Source: an uncultured SAR86 cluster bacterium
GTDB taxonomy: Bacteria; Pseudomonadota; Gammaproteobacteria; Magnimaribacterales; D2472
Length of the DNA: 33,324 nucleotides
Assembly: GCA_902513515.1 (NCBI GenBank)
Contig: CABXNE010000011.1
Coordinates: 1-33,324, forward strand
Direction: 5' to 3'
How positions within the stretch are numbered: the stretch's first letter is position 1; each line of letters begins with the position of its first letter. The position numbers and the translations under genes were made by a program. Shown in pieces: positions 25,455 through 33,324 of the stretch. Below the pieces are notes generated by a model. That model worked only from the letters and a program-made list of their open reading frames with translations. It had not been told where the DNA came from and did no database searches.

Positions 25455-25981
25455 TATGTTTTCTCTATTTGTATGAAATCTAATTGAACTGGGGTGGATC
25501 TTCCAAGAATTTGAACCGAAACTTTTACACTACTTCTTTCATAGTCAACTTCTTCGACAATCCCATTAAAATCATTAAAGGGTCCATCACAAACTCTAAT
25601 AACTTCGCCTGGCTCAAATAAAGTTTTAGGTCTTGGAGCTTCCTCTCCAACCTCAATTCTATTGAGAATGTTGTCAACATCGCTTTTTGAAATTGGGGAA
25701 GGTTTATCTTTTTTGCCGCCGACAAATGAGCTTACTCTTGGGGTGTGCTTAACTAACTGCCAAGTGTCATCATTCATTTCCATCTCGATTAAAATGTAGC
25801 CTGGGAAAAATTTACGTTCTGTCTTTTTCTTAGCCCCGCTTTTTAACTCAACAACTGACTCAGTTGGAACTAAGATTTCTCCAAATTGATCTTTCAAGCC
25901 AGCAAGCTCAATTCGCTCTTCAAGGGCAGCTTTAACCTTAAGCTCGTACCCAGAATATGCCATGATCACGTACCAATTCAC
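25454..25981 (-). CDS. nusG: Transcription termination/antitermination protein NusG
   Basis: [12 protein letters not shown]...; [15 protein letters not shown] domain. Confidence 0.97.
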   Translation of the reverse strand: MNWYVIMAYSGYELKVKAALEERIELAGLKDQFGEILVPTESVVELKSGAKKKTERKFFPGYILIEMEMNDDTWQLVKHTPRVSSFVGGKKDKPSPISKSDVDNILNRIEVGEEAPRPKTLFEPGEVIRVCDGPFNDFNGIVEEVDYERSSVKVSVQILGRSTPVQLDFIQIEKT

Positions 25982-25988
25982 TTTATTA

Positions 25989-26351
25989 CTATCCTAAAAT
26001 TAATTTTGTTAGCCAGCTTAAAAGAGATTCGAGCGCCCAAAAAAATAAACAAAGGACAACTATAGAACCAAAAACCACCATAAAAGTTTGAGTTGTCTCC
26101 ATCCTTGTAGGCCAAACCACTCTTCTCATTTCCGTTCTGGATTCCCTCATAAGAGAGACAGCTCCTTTTCCAAAAACTGTTGTGGCGAGAATTATGGTTG
26201 CAAGAATAAAAAGAGCGACAACCCCAAGAACCCTATAGAGAAAAGCAACTTCTGTGTAATAGCCATTACCAACAATAGCAGCAGAAAAGATGCTGATGGA
26301 CAGAAGCCATTTGATCTTATCGGCAATGTTTGATGCTTTACCCTTTGCCAT
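25989..26351 (-). CDS. secE: Preprotein translocase subunit SecE
   Basis: RTEMRRVVWPTRMETTQTFMVV motif and TM segments; upstream of nusG. Confidence 0.96.
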   Translation of the reverse strand: MAKGKASNIADKIKWLLSISIFSAAIVGNGYYTEVAFLYRVLGVVALFILATIILATTVFGKGAVSLMRESRTEMRRVVWPTRMETTQTFMVVFGSIVVLCLFFWALESLLSWLTKLILG

Positions 26352-26374
26352 ATTTCTTCTTTAAACCAGCTCCT

Positions 26375-26450
26375 TGGCAGGCCAGGAGGGACTTGAACCC
26401 CCAACCTACGGTTTTGGAGACCGTCGCTCTACCAGTTGAGCTACTGGCCT
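26375..26450 (-). tRNA. tRNA-Trp (CCA)
   Basis: Cloverleaf AGGCCAG...GGTCTCCAAAACC...CTGGCCTGCCA; encoded CCA. Confidence 0.96.
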
Positions 26451-26474
26451 AAATTTTCTCCTATAAATAGAGAC

Positions 26475-26499
26475 AAAAATGCCGAGCTTTAAACTCGGC
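26475..26499 (-). terminator. Intrinsic terminator after tuf
   Basis: - strand GCCGAG-TTTAAAG-CTCGGC followed by ATTTTTG, 20 bp downstream of the tuf stop. Confidence 0.85.
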
Positions 26500-26519
26500 A
26501 AAATTGTAAAATTGTTAAA

Positions 26520-27710
26520 TTACTTAATAATCTTCGCGACTACACCAGCTCCGACGGTTCTTCCACCTTCTCTAATTGCAAACTTCAATCCTTCATCCAT
26601 AGCAATTGGAGCAATAAGAGTTACTGTCATCTTAATGTTATCTCCCGGCATAACCATCTCAACACCATCAGGTAATACGCAAGCACCAGTTACATCAGTA
26701 GTTCTAAAGTAAAATTGAGGTCTGTAATTGCTAAAGAAAGGTGTATGTCTTCCGCCCTCTTCTTTGCTGAGTACATAAATTTCTGCTTCAAATTCTGTAT
26801 GAGGATTGATAGAACCTGGCGCACTTAATACTTGCCCTCTCTCTACTGCATCTCTTTCGATGCCTCTTAATAAAACCCCACAGTTTTCACCAGCTCTTCC
26901 CTCATCAAGAGATTTTCTAAACATCTCAACACCAGTACATGTTGTTGCTGTTGTGTCTGAAATACCTACGATTTCTAATGGATCACCGGTTTTCACAATT
27001 CCTTGTTCAATCCTTCCTGTTACAACAGTTCCTCTTCCTGAGATCGTAAATACATCTTCAACAGGCATTAAGAATGGCTTGTCAACTTCTCTTTCTGGCT
27101 CTGGAACAAATGTATCTAAAGCCTCAACAAGCTTAGTCACTGCATCAACACCAATTTCAGAAGTATCACCTTCTAGAGCTTTTAAAGCACTGCCAGTAAT
27201 AATAGGTGTATCGTCACCTGGGAAATCATATTCATTAAGTAGTTCTCTTATTTCCATTTCTACAAGTTCTTGTAATTCAGCATCATCAACTTGATCAGCT
27301 TTGTTTAAGAAAACTACGATTTTTGGAACACCAACCTGACGAGCTAGCAAGATGTGTTCTCTAGTCTGAGGCATAGGACCATCTGCAGCACTTACCACAA
27401 GAATTGCTCCATCCATCTGAGCAGCACCTGTAATCATATTTTTAACGTAATCAGCATGGCCAGGACAATCAACGTGCGCGTAGTGTCTTGTTGTTGAAAC
27501 ATACTCAACGTGTGACGTTGCAATGGTGATACCACGTTCTCTTTCTTCGGGAGCGTTATCAATACCATCAAATGCGACTGCTTCACCACCATAAACTTCA
27601 GCACATACTTTAGTTAGCGCTGCGGTAAGCGTAGTTTTACCATGATCAACGTGACCAATTGTTCCCACGTTTACATGGGGTAACGTTCTTTCGTATTTTT
27701 CTCTAGCCAT
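26520..27710 (-). CDS. tuf: Elongation factor Tu
   Basis: [45 protein letters not shown]. Confidence 0.99.
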   Translation of the reverse strand: MAREKYERTLPHVNVGTIGHVDHGKTTLTAALTKVCAEVYGGEAVAFDGIDNAPEERERGITIATSHVEYVSTTRHYAHVDCPGHADYVKNMITGAAQMDGAILVVSAADGPMPQTREHILLARQVGVPKIVVFLNKADQVDDAELQELVEMEIRELLNEYDFPGDDTPIITGSALKALEGDTSEIGVDAVTKLVEALDTFVPEPEREVDKPFLMPVEDVFTISGRGTVVTGRIEQGIVKTGDPLEIVGISDTTATTCTGVEMFRKSLDEGRAGENCGVLLRGIERDAVERGQVLSAPGSINPHTEFEAEIYVLSKEEGGRHTPFFSNYRPQFYFRTTDVTGACVLPDGVEMVMPGDNIKMTVTLIAPIAMDEGLKFAIREGGRTVGAGVVAKIIK

Positions 27711-27758
27711 TTCTTGCCTCTCTTTATTTGAAATTAACTCTAAAATTTACCTATAAAA

Positions 27759-27833
27759 TGGAGCTCATAACCGGACTTGAACCGGTGACCTCTTACTTAC
27801 CAAGCAAGTGCTCTACCGCTGAGCTATATGAGC
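27759..27833 (-). tRNA. tRNA-Thr (GGT)
   Basis: GCTCATA...CTTGCTTGGTAAGTAAG...TATGAGCTCCA cloverleaf; upstream of tuf as in other gammaproteobacteria. Confidence 0.95.
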
Positions 27834-27925
27834 CCGAATTACAGTATCCAAATTTAAGGTGGCGTATTATCCCCTTAAAAATCGATAAACTCAACCTTTT
27901 TTGCAGTAAATATTCTATTAAAAAA

Positions 27926-28010
27926 TGGTGGAGGAGGCTGGATTCGAACCAACGTACTCGTAGAGAACAGATTTACAGTCTGCCGCCTTTAACCACTCGG
28001 CCACTCCTCC
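27926..28010 (-). tRNA. tRNA-Tyr (GTA), class II with long variable arm
   Basis: GGAGGAGTGGCCGAGTGG...GACTGTAAATC...CTCCTCCACCA. Confidence 0.96.
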
Positions 28011-28069
28011 ATTTCAAGGGTGCTATTTTTGTTCTAGAATGAGCTGAAGTCAACTAGATTATTCATAAC

Positions 28070-28816
28070 TTGGACAAATTAACACAAAAAGAAGTTTTTA
28101 AAGGCTTAAATCTAGAAAATATAGACTTTTATCTACTAAATACAGTGGATTCAACGAACACTTTTGCAAAGGAAAAGTTACTAAACAAAGATTACCTTAT
28201 TGTGATCTCTGAAGAGCAAACTGCTGGCAGAGGACGGCAGGGCAAAGAATGGTATAGCCCAGATGCGGGAAATATCTATATGAGTATAAAATTTATAGAC
28301 AAGAACCCTGCCCCGCTTAGCCTCATCATAGGGCTTTTAATCTCAGAGGCTATGGATTCAGTCTCAGGTCAAAAAATTAATGCAGGTCTTAAATGGCCAA
28401 ATGATTTATTGATCAAAAAAAAGAAAATATGTGGAATATTAATTGAGTCTGAAATAAATGCAGATGAAGTTGAATTCATAGTTGGAATTGGGATTAACTA
28501 CTCCTTACCCAAAAAAGAATCATGGTGGGGAGAAATTAGTGAGCTAGCAGATATTCTGCCACGAGAAAAACTAATTAATAGCATTTTACGGGGCATTATC
28601 AATTATTCAGAGAATGGTTATGAAAACTGGAAGACTGAATGGGAAAAAAGATGCATGCATATGGATACAGAATTAAAAGCTGTATCAAATAATCAAAGGG
28701 ATATTGAAATTGGTATCTTTAAAGGAATCAATGAGGAAGGTAAGATGCTTTTACAAACAAAAAGTGAGCTTAAGTTAATCAGCTCAGGTGAATGCTCAAT
28801 TAAAGGAGTGTATTAA
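28070..28816 (+). CDS. birA: Biotin--[acetyl-CoA-carboxylase] ligase, catalytic domain without N-terminal HTH (TTG start)
   Basis: Biotin-binding motif GRGRQGKEWYSPDAGNIYMSI; KWPNDLLI; KKICGILIE. Confidence 0.92.
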   Translation: MDKLTQKEVFKGLNLENIDFYLLNTVDSTNTFAKEKLLNKDYLIVISEEQTAGRGRQGKEWYSPDAGNIYMSIKFIDKNPAPLSLIIGLLISEAMDSVSGQKINAGLKWPNDLLIKKKKICGILIESEINADEVEFIVGIGINYSLPKKESWWGEISELADILPREKLINSILRGIINYSENGYENWKTEWEKRCMHMDTELKAVSNNQRDIEIGIFKGINEEGKMLLQTKSELKLISSGECSIKGVY

Positions 28817-28820
28817 ATTA

Positions 28821-29375
28821 ATGATTCATACAATTTTTAAAACAGAAATTAATCACAATCAATCAACTTCAATTGATTCAATAATATTTGGTGCAGGTTG
28901 CTTTTGGGGGGTTGAAAGAAAATTTTGGTTATTGCCAGGAGTGGTTATGACATCGGTTGGGTATGCAGGCGGGGATCACGCTGACCCAACCTATGAACTT
29001 GTATGTGCTGGAATTACTGGTCATGCTGAGGTTGTAAAGGTTGATTATGATCCACTACAGATTTCTTTAATGAATTTATTAAAAGTTTTCTGGGAATGTC
29101 ATGATCCCACTCAGGGTATGAGGCAAGGTAATGATATTGGAACTCAATACAGATCAACGATTTATTGCAACAAAAATTCTGATAAAGAAATTGCTCAAGA
29201 TAGCTTGAAGCAATATCAAAATGCTTTGCATGATTCTGGGCTTGGAAACATAACTACTGAAATTAAAGTTGAAGGTGAATACTTTTTAGCCGAGGAATAT
29301 CATCAGCAATACCTAGACAAAAACCCAAATGGGTATTGCGGAATAGGCGGAACAAATTGCTCTTTCCCAATTTGA
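28821..29375 (+). CDS. msrA: Peptide-methionine (S)-S-oxide reductase MsrA (track start 28788; ATG 28821 follows GGAG and avoids overlap with birA)
   Basis: FGAGCFWGVERKF catalytic motif; GYAGG; GYCGIGGTNC C-terminus. Confidence 0.95.
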   Translation: MIHTIFKTEINHNQSTSIDSIIFGAGCFWGVERKFWLLPGVVMTSVGYAGGDHADPTYELVCAGITGHAEVVKVDYDPLQISLMNLLKVFWECHDPTQGMRQGNDIGTQYRSTIYCNKNSDKEIAQDSLKQYQNALHDSGLGNITTEIKVEGEYFLAEEYHQQYLDKNPNGYCGIGGTNCSFPI

Positions 29376-29384
29376 TAAAAAGTA

Positions 29385-29390
29385 TATAAT
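29385..29390 (+). promoter_or_regulatory. -10 box of the tRNA-Thr(TGT) promoter
   Basis: Perfect TATAAT 12 nt upstream of the mature tRNA 5' end; -35 not clear. Confidence 0.5.
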
Positions 29391-29401
29391 AATTTTTTTT
29401 T

Positions 29402-29481
<80 letters not shown>

Positions 29482-29492
29482 CCCTTTTATAT

Positions 29493-29849
29493 TTATAGTA
29501 AGTAAATAAGAAAAAGAATTATCAAAATAAGGTAGGTAATGTATTCCTCGCGTTCCTTTGTTGTATATGCTGTATCTATCTTGCTAAGCCTGTTAAATAC
29601 ATTATGTGCATGGTAGGCAAAAAAGAACTGTCCAACAAAAATCAAAGCCACAATTAAGCCTGTGAAACCACTAATCATCAGTGTTTCAATTAAAGAGATG
29701 GTATTTTGAAGCAGTGGAGGTAAAAAAGACATTTCCCCTAAAACTAAGTTCAGCATGATGCCTATGAACCATATTAAAAGGAATGCATAACCAAACAAAG
29801 CATAAGTACCGGTAAGATACATTAAGATTTTAGCTAAAGATTTATTCAT
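29493..29849 (-). CDS. Small membrane protein of unknown function (118 aa, about 3 TM helices)
   Basis: Complete ORF with hydrophobic stretches; lies between the tRNA repeats. Confidence 0.65.
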   Translation of the reverse strand: MNKSLAKILMYLTGTYALFGYAFLLIWFIGIMLNLVLGEMSFLPPLLQNTISLIETLMISGFTGLIVALIFVGQFFFAYHAHNVFNRLSKIDTAYTTKEREEYITYLILIILFLIYLL

Positions 29850-29910
29850 GCAGATTTATTTAAATACTCTTTAAACAATAACAGTAAAAAAAATATAATA
29901 CAAAAGTAAG

Positions 29911-29961
29911 GATTTGTAATCATCAGGTCCAGAGTTCAACTCTTGGTGCCGGCACCATCTT
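29911..29961 (+). repeat. Direct repeat copy 2: partial tRNA-Thr 3' duplicate; candidate attR
   Basis: 50/51 nt identical to 29431-29481; single C to A change at 29931 breaks a T-stem pair; no 5' half of tRNA. Confidence 0.9.
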
Positions 29962-29970
29962 TCTGAAAAT

Positions 29971-30075
29971 CTAGAAAAATACTATGAACAAGGTGACTAT
30001 TAATCCAAGATAGATTGAAACATAGATATATCTTGCCGTTTTAAAATCTTTTTCTAATTCACTATCATCTTTCAT
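29971..30075 (-). CDS. Possible 34-aa single-TM microprotein
   Basis: Manual translation MKDDSELEKDFKTARYIYVSIYLGLIVTLFIVFF*; begins 5 bp after the stop of the upstream CMD gene; charged N-terminus plus one TM. Confidence 0.45.
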   Translation of the reverse strand: MKDDSELEKDFKTARYIYVSIYLGLIVTLFIVFF

Positions 30076-30080
30076 GGTTT

Positions 30081-30596
30081 CTATATCTCACAATTGCTAT
30101 CTAATCCTAAAACATGGGCCACCCTACCCATCCCCATCCAGCCAGCAATACAATATGTTAGATCAGTAATCTCTGCATCTGAGAATACTCTCTTCACCTC
30201 AGTCCAGAATTTCTCATCCTTTGATAATTTCTTGGGATTCTCCCCCATTGCATTAGCAAACTTGACAGCAATTAATTCTTTTTCAGTTAGATCCTCTAAA
30301 TTATTGTTCAAAAGCTTGGCATAAAATTCTTCATCTGGTGCTTCTCCATTGGTGATGACGCCTTCAGAGATACCCATCTGATGAACATCTCTCTTTGATT
30401 GCCAAGTCATGCATATTTTGCATCCATTAATCATTGCAGTGGCTATTCGGGCAGCCTCAAAAACTCTCAAAGGAAGTTTACTGTGTTCATAAATTGCATA
30501 TGCAAAGGCATTTCCAGCTCCTGAAATCTCTTTTGCGTAAAGATCTCCGGGGCCTGTCATCAGTTCATCGCTTGTTTGATCTATCTCTATTCTCAT
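30081..30596 (-). CDS. Carboxymuconolactone decarboxylase / AhpD-family protein
   Basis: CKICMTWQSKRD CxxC redox motif and alpha-helical CMD-like sequence. Confidence 0.8.
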   Translation of the reverse strand: MRIEIDQTSDELMTGPGDLYAKEISGAGNAFAYAIYEHSKLPLRVFEAARIATAMINGCKICMTWQSKRDVHQMGISEGVITNGEAPDEEFYAKLLNNNLEDLTEKELIAVKFANAMGENPKKLSKDEKFWTEVKRVFSDAEITDLTYCIAGWMGMGRVAHVLGLDSNCEI

Positions 30597-30702
30597 TATT
30601 ATTGGTGATTTAAAACATAAAATCTCATCTCAACTTTATAGCAGATAAGAGATGAAATTCAAAAAATATGATGGGTATTTTAAATACACTCATGATATTT
30701 TT

Positions 30703-33294
30703 TTAAAGATTAAATTCTACGGTAATATTAATTAATCGCCCTCTTGGATCATGTACCCGAGTATCAAAACTAAAGTCAGGAGCGTCATATAGCAACGGCG
30801 CTTTTTTATCAAAAGCATTTATCACTCCAAGACCTAGTTGTAACTCCCCAGTTGATAGTTGAACAGATTTTTTAATTGAAAAATCATGCACTAAAAATGA
30901 TTTGATGTAACTTGTATAACCAAGACTTATGGCAGATGCAGGAATCTGACGTTCATTAGAATATCCATCTACATACCTAGTGTTCATTCCAAAAACCAAG
31001 TTATCTAATGACCAGCTTAAGAAAGTATTTAACCTTAATTTCGGCAATGAGTGAGTGTGAGCATCATAGTTGAACTTACCAACTCTGTTAACCATGATCG
31101 AATGTTCTGTATGGTCATCTTCGTCATGATGCTCGGGTGTTAAGAATTCAGATAATTGAGTTGCTTGGACAGAATAATTAAAGTCTCCGTATTGAGTAGG
31201 TTTAAAATAGTTCACCTCTAAATCAATTCCATTAACTTCAGTTTTTTCTTCATTGAAATATGAAGTACTAACAGCAATTAATTCTCCAAATTGATTTCTT
31301 GTTACGCTTGCTGCATAAGGATTACTATTAAGCAATACTTGAGCGCTCTCTACTTCGATTCGATTTTCATAATCAATCGCCCAATAATCTAGAGTTAAAT
31401 CAACTCCATCTGAAATATTCCATATAAACCCAACACTCACATTTTCTGAGCTCGCGGGTTTTAAATTTGGATTACCCAAAAGTGCCAAACGTACAAATGG
31501 CAAATCATTTATATCTCTAACACTTCCAAGCTGTATCTCAGATGAGAACATTTGCGCCATTGAGGGTGTAGTGAAAGAAGTTCCAATTGAGCCTCTTAAT
31601 AAAAATCTTTCTGCGTTCGCGTACTTAAATGAGAATTTTGGATCAAACGAAGAATCATTCTCTAGTTTTTCATAACGTCCAGATAAAATAACATCTAAGC
31701 TATCTCCAAAGTTTTTATTAGTCTCGAAGAAAATAGCTTGTTTATCTCTATTAGTTTTAACATTTTTACCGCCACCTAAAAATAATAAATCAGCACCTTT
31801 AGTTAACTTTCCATCTGAATCAAATGAAGCCCTGCTTCCCTCGGAATAATTAATCTCAAGATCCTCTGAGTTAAGTTGAAAACCAAGGGCAAAATCAATT
31901 CCATTTTTGCGGCCCGTGAAGATTCCATCCAAAGATATAAGACTTCCAGTTTTAATTGAGGTCTCTGATCCTTTGATGTAATTAATTAAGCTGGCAGAAT
32001 TTTCCAAGGGTAAAAATATATTCCATTGTTCGTTACCGCTTGGCCCACCTTGACCCAAGATTGCAGCTTCAAATCTTGATTCAATAGTGTCTGGGCGATT
32101 GTGTTTATTCTCATGCTCACTAGCAGTCAAGGACAGCTCAAAATTCAGATCTTCAGAGATATCAAATATCAAGCTATTGCTTAAATGATATTGTGAAATA
32201 TCCTTGGGTGAATTGGGCGATGGAAAAGCAGAGCCCAAAGGTCTCCCATACCAAATCACTGGGACACTAAATGGACTGCCTCCCTGCCCTGGAAGAATTT
32301 TTTTAGATAAATATGATAAAGCTGGATAAGAAGGAGATTGTGGATTGTCATTCACATCAATGGAAGCAATAAGCAAGGTCATTGAGTAATCAATATTTGA
32401 GTCTAACTTTTCAAAATGCAGATATCCTTTTAAGTGGTCTTCATCATTTACTATATTAAACCTTTCGCCATATAGAAATTTACATCTTGGTCCGGCTAAC
32501 ACGCCTCCATTTTGGACGCAGCTTGGATCTGGAACTGTTTGACTCTTGTTATAGTTTCCAGCATAGGGTCCAGATCCCACCGAATCTGCTTGCGTAACTT
32601 TAAAGCTGTTCCCTAGACCGCTTAAACCCAATTCCGCAAACCTAGGAATTCTTGAAGCATTTAGTGGAGATTTATTTAAAGTGCTTAAAGCAAAAACATA
32701 GTTTCCTCCAAAAGCATCTCCTCCCAAAAGCGCACCTACAGAATTATCTTTTTGATCATAATTTGTGGTCTTTTGACTGCCAAATGCTACCCGCAAACCA
32801 TTAAATTTTTTATAAGTTTGAAAATTAATAACGCCCGCAACTGCATCAGACCCATATAACGATGTAGCTCCATCTTTTAAAATCTCAATCCTATTAAGAG
32901 CTATTTCAGGAATAATATTTACATCAATATAGCCCTCTCCTTCATGGGATGGTGTGCCAGCATGAGTCTGACGTTTTTTATTTATTAAAACTAACGTTGA
33001 GGCATGATCTAACCCGCGCAGTGTTATTGCAGACATACCTTGATCAACACCATCTAAGGCATTAGTTTGAAAATGGGAACCAGAGGAAACACTTAGGTAT
33101 TTGCTAAGCTCAGCAACAGTGGATACTCTTAAATTTTTAAACTCTTCGGCAGAAATAACATCTACAGGCGAGGCATCAAGTTCGCTTGATTTGATATATG
33201 AAGCAACCGAAATGATTTCTTCAACTTCTTGAGCAATAAGAGAATTAAATACAAAAGTAAAAATAAGAACGATATTAAAAAATTTAAAACTCAC
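30703..33294 (-). CDS. TonB-dependent outer-membrane receptor (GTG start)
   Basis: Signal peptide; plug domain (ITLRGLDHASTLVLINKKR, IEILKDGATSLYGSDAVAGVINFQT); C-terminal beta-strand ending in Phe-Asn-Leu (INITVEFNL). Confidence 0.95.
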   Translation of the reverse strand: MSFKFFNIVLIFTFVFNSLIAQEVEEIISVASYIKSSELDASPVDVISAEEFKNLRVSTVAELSKYLSVSSGSHFQTNALDGVDQGMSAITLRGLDHASTLVLINKKRQTHAGTPSHEGEGYIDVNIIPEIALNRIEILKDGATSLYGSDAVAGVINFQTYKKFNGLRVAFGSQKTTNYDQKDNSVGALLGGDAFGGNYVFALSTLNKSPLNASRIPRFAELGLSGLGNSFKVTQADSVGSGPYAGNYNKSQTVPDPSCVQNGGVLAGPRCKFLYGERFNIVNDEDHLKGYLHFEKLDSNIDYSMTLLIASIDVNDNPQSPSYPALSYLSKKILPGQGGSPFSVPVIWYGRPLGSAFPSPNSPKDISQYHLSNSLIFDISEDLNFELSLTASEHENKHNRPDTIESRFEAAILGQGGPSGNEQWNIFLPLENSASLINYIKGSETSIKTGSLISLDGIFTGRKNGIDFALGFQLNSEDLEINYSEGSRASFDSDGKLTKGADLLFLGGGKNVKTNRDKQAIFFETNKNFGDSLDVILSGRYEKLENDSSFDPKFSFKYANAERFLLRGSIGTSFTTPSMAQMFSSEIQLGSVRDINDLPFVRLALLGNPNLKPASSENVSVGFIWNISDGVDLTLDYWAIDYENRIEVESAQVLLNSNPYAASVTRNQFGELIAVSTSYFNEEKTEVNGIDLEVNYFKPTQYGDFNYSVQATQLSEFLTPEHHDEDDHTEHSIMVNRVGKFNYDAHTHSLPKLRLNTFLSWSLDNLVFGMNTRYVDGYSNERQIPASAISLGYTSYIKSFLVHDFSIKKSVQLSTGELQLGLGVINAFDKKAPLLYDAPDFSFDTRVHDPRGRLINITVEFNL

Positions 33295-33324
33295 GAATAT
33301 AAAAATTGATAATTTTTAAAATGA

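Noticed and set aside
26806-27294. 162-aa plus-strand ORF
   Set aside because: Fully antisense to tuf; low-complexity Ser/Thr translation is a codon-bias effect.
27728-28042. 104-aa ORF MELITGLEPVTSYLPSKCS...WRRLDSNQRTRREQIYSLPPLTTRPLL
   Set aside because: Antisense read-through of tRNA-Thr and tRNA-Tyr; GLEPVT / LDSNQR strings are classic spurious tRNA-antisense translations.
29911-29961. Second tRNA-Thr gene
   Set aside because: Only the 3' part is present, with no acceptor 5' strand or D-arm, and a T-stem pair is broken; treated as a repeat/att-like fragment.
30094-30324. 76-aa plus-strand ORF
   Set aside because: Antisense to the CMD-family gene.
30660-30700. Possible terminator after the TonB receptor (ATGAGTGTATTTAAAATACCCATCATATTTTTT)
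   Set aside because: AT-rich imperfect hairpin with a bulge; too weak to call as a feature without folding energy.

Overview
AT-rich window, probably from a streamlined marine gammaproteobacterium (SAR86-like; the taxon is an inference from gene style). It is mostly core ribosomal and transcription genes. Plus strand 1-9.96 kb: 3' end of rplB, then rpsS-rplV-rpsC-rplP-rpmC-rpsQ-rplN-rplX-rplE-rpsN-rpsH-rplF-rplR-rpsE-rpmD-rplO-secY-rpmJ-rpsM-rpsK-rpsD-rpoA. Minus strand 9.93-27.7 kb: rplW-rplD-rplC-rpsJ-fusA-rpsG-rpsL-rpoC-rpoB-rplL-rplJ-rplA-rplK-nusG-secE-tRNA-Trp-tuf (listed by ascending coordinate). After that come tRNA-Thr(GGT), tRNA-Tyr, birA, msrA, tRNA-Thr(TGT), a small membrane protein, an AhpD/CMD-family protein and a TonB-dependent receptor. 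Two observations stand out. (1) At about 9954-9964, rpoA is cut off inside its alpha-CTD and fused tail-to-tail with the 3' end of rplW. rplQ is absent and the S10/spc/alpha block is inverted, with about 11 bp of apparent microhomology at the join. This looks like an inverted-junction chimera (for example MDA or assembly) unless shown otherwise. (2) The 3' 51 nt of tRNA-Thr(TGT) is repeated exactly 480 bp downstream with 1 mismatch. The two copies bracket an orphan three-helix membrane-protein gene, like attL/attR of a tiny integrase-less tRNA-targeted element. I found no CRISPR, recombinase or other classic defence gene.
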